DNA of 11,339 nt, from the NCBI GenBank assembly GCA_027600665.1, contig JADGJL010000982.1:1-11339 (forward strand), given 5' to 3'. Under the pieces are notes generated by a model. It did no database searches and was not told the DNA's origin. It saw only the letters and a list, made by a program, of their open reading frames with translations. Source of the DNA: Irineochytrium annulatum. Lineage: Eukaryota > Chytridiomycota > Chytridiomycetes > Chytridiales > Chytridiaceae. How positions within the stretch are numbered: position 1 is the first letter of the stretch; each line of letters starts with the position of its first letter. Made by a program: the position numbers and the translations under genes. Below, piece after piece: positions 6,442 to 11,339 of this stretch.

Positions 6442-9400
6442 CTACATCACGTCGATCCCCAAAGTAGTGTCGGCAAGCGGCGCATCTACTTGCGGTGCCG
6501 GCTCCGGAGGCCCCTGCGCCCCCTCCGTTATCAGCTCCCGATAGTCAATTTGCAGGCCCGTGTTCCAGATCCAAAATCTCAGCATATACTCATCCACATG
6601 CGCCGGCACCACACCGTCGTCAACCGCCCCCTCCCCTTCCGCCGCCGCAACGACCCCATCCCCGGCAGCAGCCGCTGCAGGATAGGAGCTCACTACCAAG
6701 CCCATAGCGCTCGGCGTTATCGCAGGCGTCGCCTGCATCGACTCTGAAAACTCATTAAGATCCGACTCGACCTCCTTTCGCGCCTTCTTCATCGCAATAA
6801 CGTCCGACTCGTCCTCGGCAGCCGCGAGCGCCTGCTCCCAGTCTTTCGGAGGCGGGCCCGATAGCACGAGCGGCCCCGAAGCGCTCGTGCTAGCCTCCTC
6901 CTCTCCCTCCGGAACAGGCTCCCCGTCACCCTTATCACCCCCAACATCAACGCCCATGCCGTCCAACCAATCTCGCCAGTCTGTTTTCTGAAGGTAGTCC
7001 GTTGTGAACTCGCCCTCTTGGATGACAACGTTATCTAGTCGTCGCTTCTGATTTGCTTTTCTAAGCATGTTCTCCTCAATTGTATGCTCGCTAATCAGCC
7101 GGTATATGTGGACGTCACGCGTTTGTCCAATACGATGGGCGCGATCTTGAGCTTGAGCTAGTAAGCAGTTAGATAGGTCTCGCATAGATAAATAATGTTT
7201 ACCATCCATCGCAGGATTCCAGTCGCTATCGTAAAAGATTACCGTGTCGGCACCAGTCAGATTCAAACCGAGACCTCCACTACGAGTTGAAAGAATGAAG
7301 ACGAGTATCCGCTTGTCGTTATTAAAGCGCTCCATCAATATCTGTCGTTGTTCCGTCTTCGTCGAGCCGTCGAGCCGGAAATACAGGTACCCATGTATAT
7401 TCAAGAACAACTCGAGGATGTCTGAATTTCGAACGTTAGCCCTTCTTTTAAACAACTTCAGCAACATACCCAGCATCTTTGTCATCTGTGTAAAGATCAA
7501 AGCCCGGTGCCCTCCGGCTTTCAAGTTTCTCAGGAGCATATCCAACTTTTGCAGCTTTCCACAATCGTATCTTAATAGCCACTTGTCCGGAAATGCGATC
7601 GATAGCCTTACGCGTGGCAGATGCAGCAAGTCTTCGCCGTCGATCTTCGGCGCGACGAACTCCGTAATCTCGGCCTGCCGTGTATCCGCATTCGCCCCAA
7701 ACATCCACTCCTCCCCGATTGCGACCTTAACCTTTGGCGTAACGAAAGCGAACCTATTAATCGTGTCGGCCATCAACCCGAGCCGTTCCGACGGCGTCAT
7801 TATCATCGAACGCAGGCAGTTCGGATACTCCATGTACCTCCCGTTATCCGCCGACATCGCCAGGACGTTGTCAATCGGGCCGCCGCGAAACCCATCTTTC
7901 AATGGGCTCGACCCGCTCGTGACGTTGAGGAGCTCGAACACGTTCCGGCCGTAGATGGGCATTCTCCATATCCGAACACTGTTAATCCGCTCAATCCGGA
8001 TCCACGTGAGGGTCGTCGCCATCGCGCGGAGGACCGCGACGCGCTTACCGTATTCGGAGATATTTGCGAAGGAGGCCGGGTCCATACCCCACCCACCCTC
8101 GCAATACTCCTGGCCCCACTTTTGGCGATCGGCGTTGGGGGGGATCGGGAGCGGTTGGACGGCGGTGCGGACGGAAAGCTCGTGGCCGACGGCTTCCATC
8201 TTGATTTTGTCGAGATGGCGAGCCGGGTTTAAGCGCGTGGCAACATCGCGAAGAGCGATCGAAGACTTGAACTCTTCCCCCGTAATAACGAGGCCCCAGC
8301 CCCGCAGGTCCAGGCCCATGAAGGTTTGGTGGTCCCTGTCGAGCCAGTTGCGGATGATTCGAGGTCCCCTACCAACGACCGTTTCGTCTGCCACGCCGCG
8401 GACAACCAGACTTGTCACGACGGGTCGAACCTCGAACAAATCTGGGTGGTTGCAGACCTTCCGTAGTTGCATGAGGCAGCTGATGATGCTCATGTAATTC
8501 CCGCTGGCTAGGTCCTCCTTCGTCCGCGCTCGGCTCATGTATTCGTCGTAGAGGTACCGTTGCCGAATGCTCAGCCTGCAAAGGACCACGTGCTCGTACT
8601 TTTTCGGCATCTGCTTCTCCACCTCCCGCTTAAGTCTCCGGAGCAGGTATGGCCTCAAGATCGTGTGCAGTTTTTTAACGGTCGCGCCGCCTTCCCCGTC
8701 CTCGCCGCCCCCGCCGGCCTCGATTAGCTGCTCCACGGGCTTCGAGAACCATTCCTGAAACTCCTTTAACGTCCCGAACCCCTCAGGCATACCCCGCTCC
8801 ATCCCGTTCGGCATGAGGAAGTATAACAAGCTCCACAACTCGCCGAGATGGTTCTGAAGCGGTGTCCCCGTTAGCAGCAGCCGCCGTTGGGAGTTGAAGC
8901 CGAGCAGGACCTGCCACTTCTGACTCCGGAAGTTCTTGATGTTATGTGCCTCGTCGAGGATCATATACACCCATTGCTTCCGTCTCAACATTTGTTGATC
9001 CGACAGGATGAGTTGGTAGGATGTGATGCAGACGTGAAATGCATTCGGCTTCGACCACCCTTGCCGCTTCTCCTTTCGTTGCGCTTGGGAGCCGTAGTAC
9101 GTCAAAATCTTTAAACCCGGACACCATTTTTTAAACTCGCATTCCCAGTTAAGCATGACGGAAGTCGGCACGACAATTAAATGGGGACCCCAAACTCCCT
9201 TCTCCACGGCAAGGTAGGCTATAAGCGCGATCGTCTGGATTGTTTTGCCCAAACCCTAGAATACAAAATCAGGATCTCCCAACTAGAAGCCAAACCTCGT
9301 TACCATTTCATCCGCCAGAATTCCGTTCAGCCCGTTCTGGTACAAGCCAACAAGCCAATCCAAGCCCTGATGCTGGTACTCCCGTAGCTTGTGATGAAGC

Positions 9401-11309
9401 AAGAACGGAACCACCGTCTTCGCGCCGTTATCCGGCGCGCCGTCCTCCGACCCACTGCTTTCTCCATCCTCAACATTCACTGCATCCTCCGCCGCCGACT
9501 CGCCCGCCATCACAACATCAACGTCGCCGTCCGCGAAACCCGTCGGCCTGTCCCTGGCGTCTTCGTCCTCCTCCTCGTCCTCCTCCCCACTCGCGTCCTC
9601 AACGTCTTCATCATTGGCGTCCGAGTCGTTGTCAAGCATGACCACGAGGTTGTCACTCATCTCGTCCGCGTCCCCGTTCGCGCTCTGGGGTGTGGCGTCT
9701 GGCGTTCGCACGCCGTTCGCCGCCGCCAGCGCCGACGCGGATGCGATCGGATCATGCGGCGTGGTGCGTGCCTCACCACGCTCTGCAGGCTCGGACGCCT
9801 GTCGAACGTAGGTCTTCGCGGGGGAGATCGGTGGCGGGGCCGCGGTGACGGTGACGGGTGATACGGACATATAATCGTCGGAAGGGTGGTGGCCGTTAGT
9901 GGTTGAAGAAGGAGCTTTTAAGGAATGATCTCCGTTCGTCTTCGAACGCGTTCCGGGCGGCCGATTTTCTGCTTCCTGGTGCTCGTCCTCCTCCCCGAGC
10001 ACGGGACGACCCTCCGCCGCTGCCTCCTTCAATGCCTTCTGAATTATGGCCTGCTTAAACTGCAACCCTTCAGCGTCTTCAGGAAGAACCTGCTCCTCCA
10101 CGACATGATTAGGCGCTATCTTCGGCGTCGCTTCCACCGCAAGGACCATCTCGACCGCTTGTACCGTCTCCACCTCCCGCACGGGCTCCGCGTCTTCCAT
10201 CCGCTCCACCTCTTGAATATGCTCGACGACCTCCATCGGCTCAACCTCCCGCATAGACTCCCCTTCTTGCACAACCAGCTCAACTGCCTCCAAACGTGTC
10301 GCTTCGCGCTGTCCTTCATCCCGTTCCGTATCCTCTCCTTCCGCCCCTTCCTGCTCCTCCTGCTCTCCATCTTGGTCGTCCTCAACCTCGAATTCATCCT
10401 CGTCCTCCTCGTCGTCACCACCGTCTAACTCCTCTTCAATCTCCAAACCCTCCGGCCTCGGCGCATACCCGTACCGCTGCAGCAGTTCCTCTAACGGCAT
10501 CTCTGCCTCCCTTTCCAACGCGTTCCTACCTCCACCACCCGCAACCGACGGCTCCCCCGCATTTGATGGCCTGCTTGCATCCCTCGCATCCTCCTCCTCA
10601 TCCCACCCAACCTCTTCCTCCTCCTCCGACGCACTCCACAAATCCTCGTCGTCCATCAACCCCTGCGCCAAGATCTCTTTCGACTGCTCGATGATGCGGT
10701 TCAGGTGTCGTTGACCGGCAAGCGTTTGTTCCTGTTGCCTGATCGCTCGGTATTTGGCCTGCACGACCTGGTCGATGACCTTCCACTTGCGAAGAACCTC
10801 GCCGGCGACGAACTTCGCTAAGCGGCGGATGCGCTTCTCCTCGCTCTTCTGCATCCGGTCGCCCTCGGTGCGCTTAAGCTCCCAGTACCTGCAAGTCGAA
10901 TCAGAAACGTGGCCAAAGAAAAAAAAAAAAAAAAATCAACCAGCAGGCAAACATACCTGAGAATCATCTTTGACACCCTCTTCGTCTGCGACACCTTCGC
11001 CCTTCTTAAATCCGCCACCTGCGTGCTCCGGACCCTCATCTCCTCCAAAATCCTGCTTGACACGCAGTCCTTCGTTGGAAACGGCTCCGTTTTTGCCCTC
11101 AGCGTCTCATGCGTGTGTCCGCTCAAAAACCCGCGGCTTTGCAACGCATATGTCCGCGTTAACAAATCCGCGTTCTTATAGACCCGAGCTTCCATGGCTT
11201 CAGGGGTAAGCTCCTCGTCGTCGAGATAGTGGAAAGACGCGAGGAATTCGCTGATAGTCCGCTTGCGGGAGGGTGCGGAGGATGGGGTTGGGGCCGATGG
11301 GATTGTCAT
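6442..11309 (-). CDS. SWR1: SWR1, SNF2-family ATPase of the H2A.Z exchange complex
   Basis: This nuclear ATPase drives replacement of H2A by H2A.Z in nucleosomes. Exons on the minus strand: 11309-10957, 10888-9304, 9255-7470, 7421-7203, 7157-6442; 4659 nt, 1552 residues and a stop. The four introns (68, 48, 48, 45 nt) are GT-AG with CTAAC or CTGAT branch sites and restore conserved sequence at each joint (DEM/GLGKT, TKML/DILE, NPAMD/AQAQDR). Domains: HSA about 117-195 (YWELKRTEG ... IIEQSKEILAQ); acidic linker about 200-605; ATPase lobe 1 from about 612 with Walker A GLGKT (647-651) and DEAH (747-750); CNHPDLFEVRP near 914-924; INO80/SWR1-type insertion about 925-1205; lobe 2 with FTQMTKML, FRLDGSTK and QAQDRAHRIGQ (about 1315-1326); QEGEFTTDYL; C-terminal VDEYMLRFW. 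The wording of lobe 1 (VPTSVMLNWE, YMILDEAHNIKNF) is SWR1/SRCAP type, not INO80. The frame is open upstream of the chosen ATG to the window edge, so the N-terminus may be longer. No sign of damage. Confidence 0.95.
10919..10935. repeat. A17 homopolymer inside SWR1 intron 1
   Basis: On the coding (minus) strand this is a T17 tract inside the 68-nt intron 10956-10889. It lies between the GTATGT donor and a CTGAT branch site near 10908, ahead of the TTGCAG acceptor. Such T runs between donor and branch site are common in fungal introns. The run length is prone to slippage or sequencing error, but it does not touch the coding sequence. Confidence 0.9.
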
Positions 11310-11339
11310 GGCCTGCTGAGGGGTGGTGGAGTCCGGAGG

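Noticed and set aside
7244..7954. 236-codon plus-strand ORF
   Set aside because: It lies wholly opposite conserved SWR1 ATPase sequence and has no recognisable domain.
9925..10428. Leu/Arg-rich plus-strand ORF resembling membrane segments
   Set aside because: It is the antisense of the Glu/Asp/Val-rich SWR1 linker, which reads as Leu-rich by complement.

Overview
The window comes from a eukaryotic nuclear genome, most likely a fungus. Two multi-exon genes are interrupted by short GT-AG introns (44-69 nt). Nearly all of these carry a CTAAC/CTGAY-type branch site 5-20 nt before the acceptor, as is usual in fungi. One gene is an orthologue of the SWR1 chromatin remodeller. The other resembles an AlkB-like dioxygenase family that I associate with Agaricomycetes and other fungi. 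The retroelement type and the high GC would also suit an early-diverging (chytrid-like) fungus. I cannot fix the lineage from the window alone.

Layout. 1-2404 is a decayed, GC-rich non-LTR retrotransposon in two pieces placed tail to tail. Copy A (+, 1-2132, cut by the window edge) has reverse transcriptase motifs followed by a C-terminal zinc knuckle and restriction-like endonuclease. It is broken by at least four frameshifts. Copy B (-, 2404-2133) is the 3' end of the same kind of element. The two share 134/133-bp inverted arms (three mismatches and one indel) around a 139-bp centre. 2405-2897 is AT-richer, unassigned, and should hold the promoter of the next gene. 2898-6121 (+) is an eight-exon, 951-residue gene that I assembled from fragments in all three frames. 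It carries an AT-hook-like motif, two zinc-ribbon-like Cys clusters and a complete but split Fe(II)/2-oxoglutarate dioxygenase core (HxD ... H ... RxxxTxR). About 225 extra residues, including a 19-20-residue tandem repeat, lie between the HxD and the distal His. 6122-6441 is a short AT-rich spacer shared by two convergent 3' ends. 6442-11309 (-) is a five-exon SWR1 gene of about 1552 residues with HSA domain, very acidic linker, split SNF2 ATPase and SWR1-type C-terminus.

How they fit. SWR1 is the ATPase of the complex that exchanges H2A.Z into nucleosomes. The dioxygenase-like protein looks like a DNA- or chromatin-directed enzyme from its AT-hook-like and lysine-rich segments, but its substrate cannot be read from sequence. 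The two genes are convergent, so they are unlikely to share a promoter, and a functional link is only a possibility. The most interesting items are the gapped dioxygenase fold with its repeat insert and the inverted duplication of the retroelement tail.
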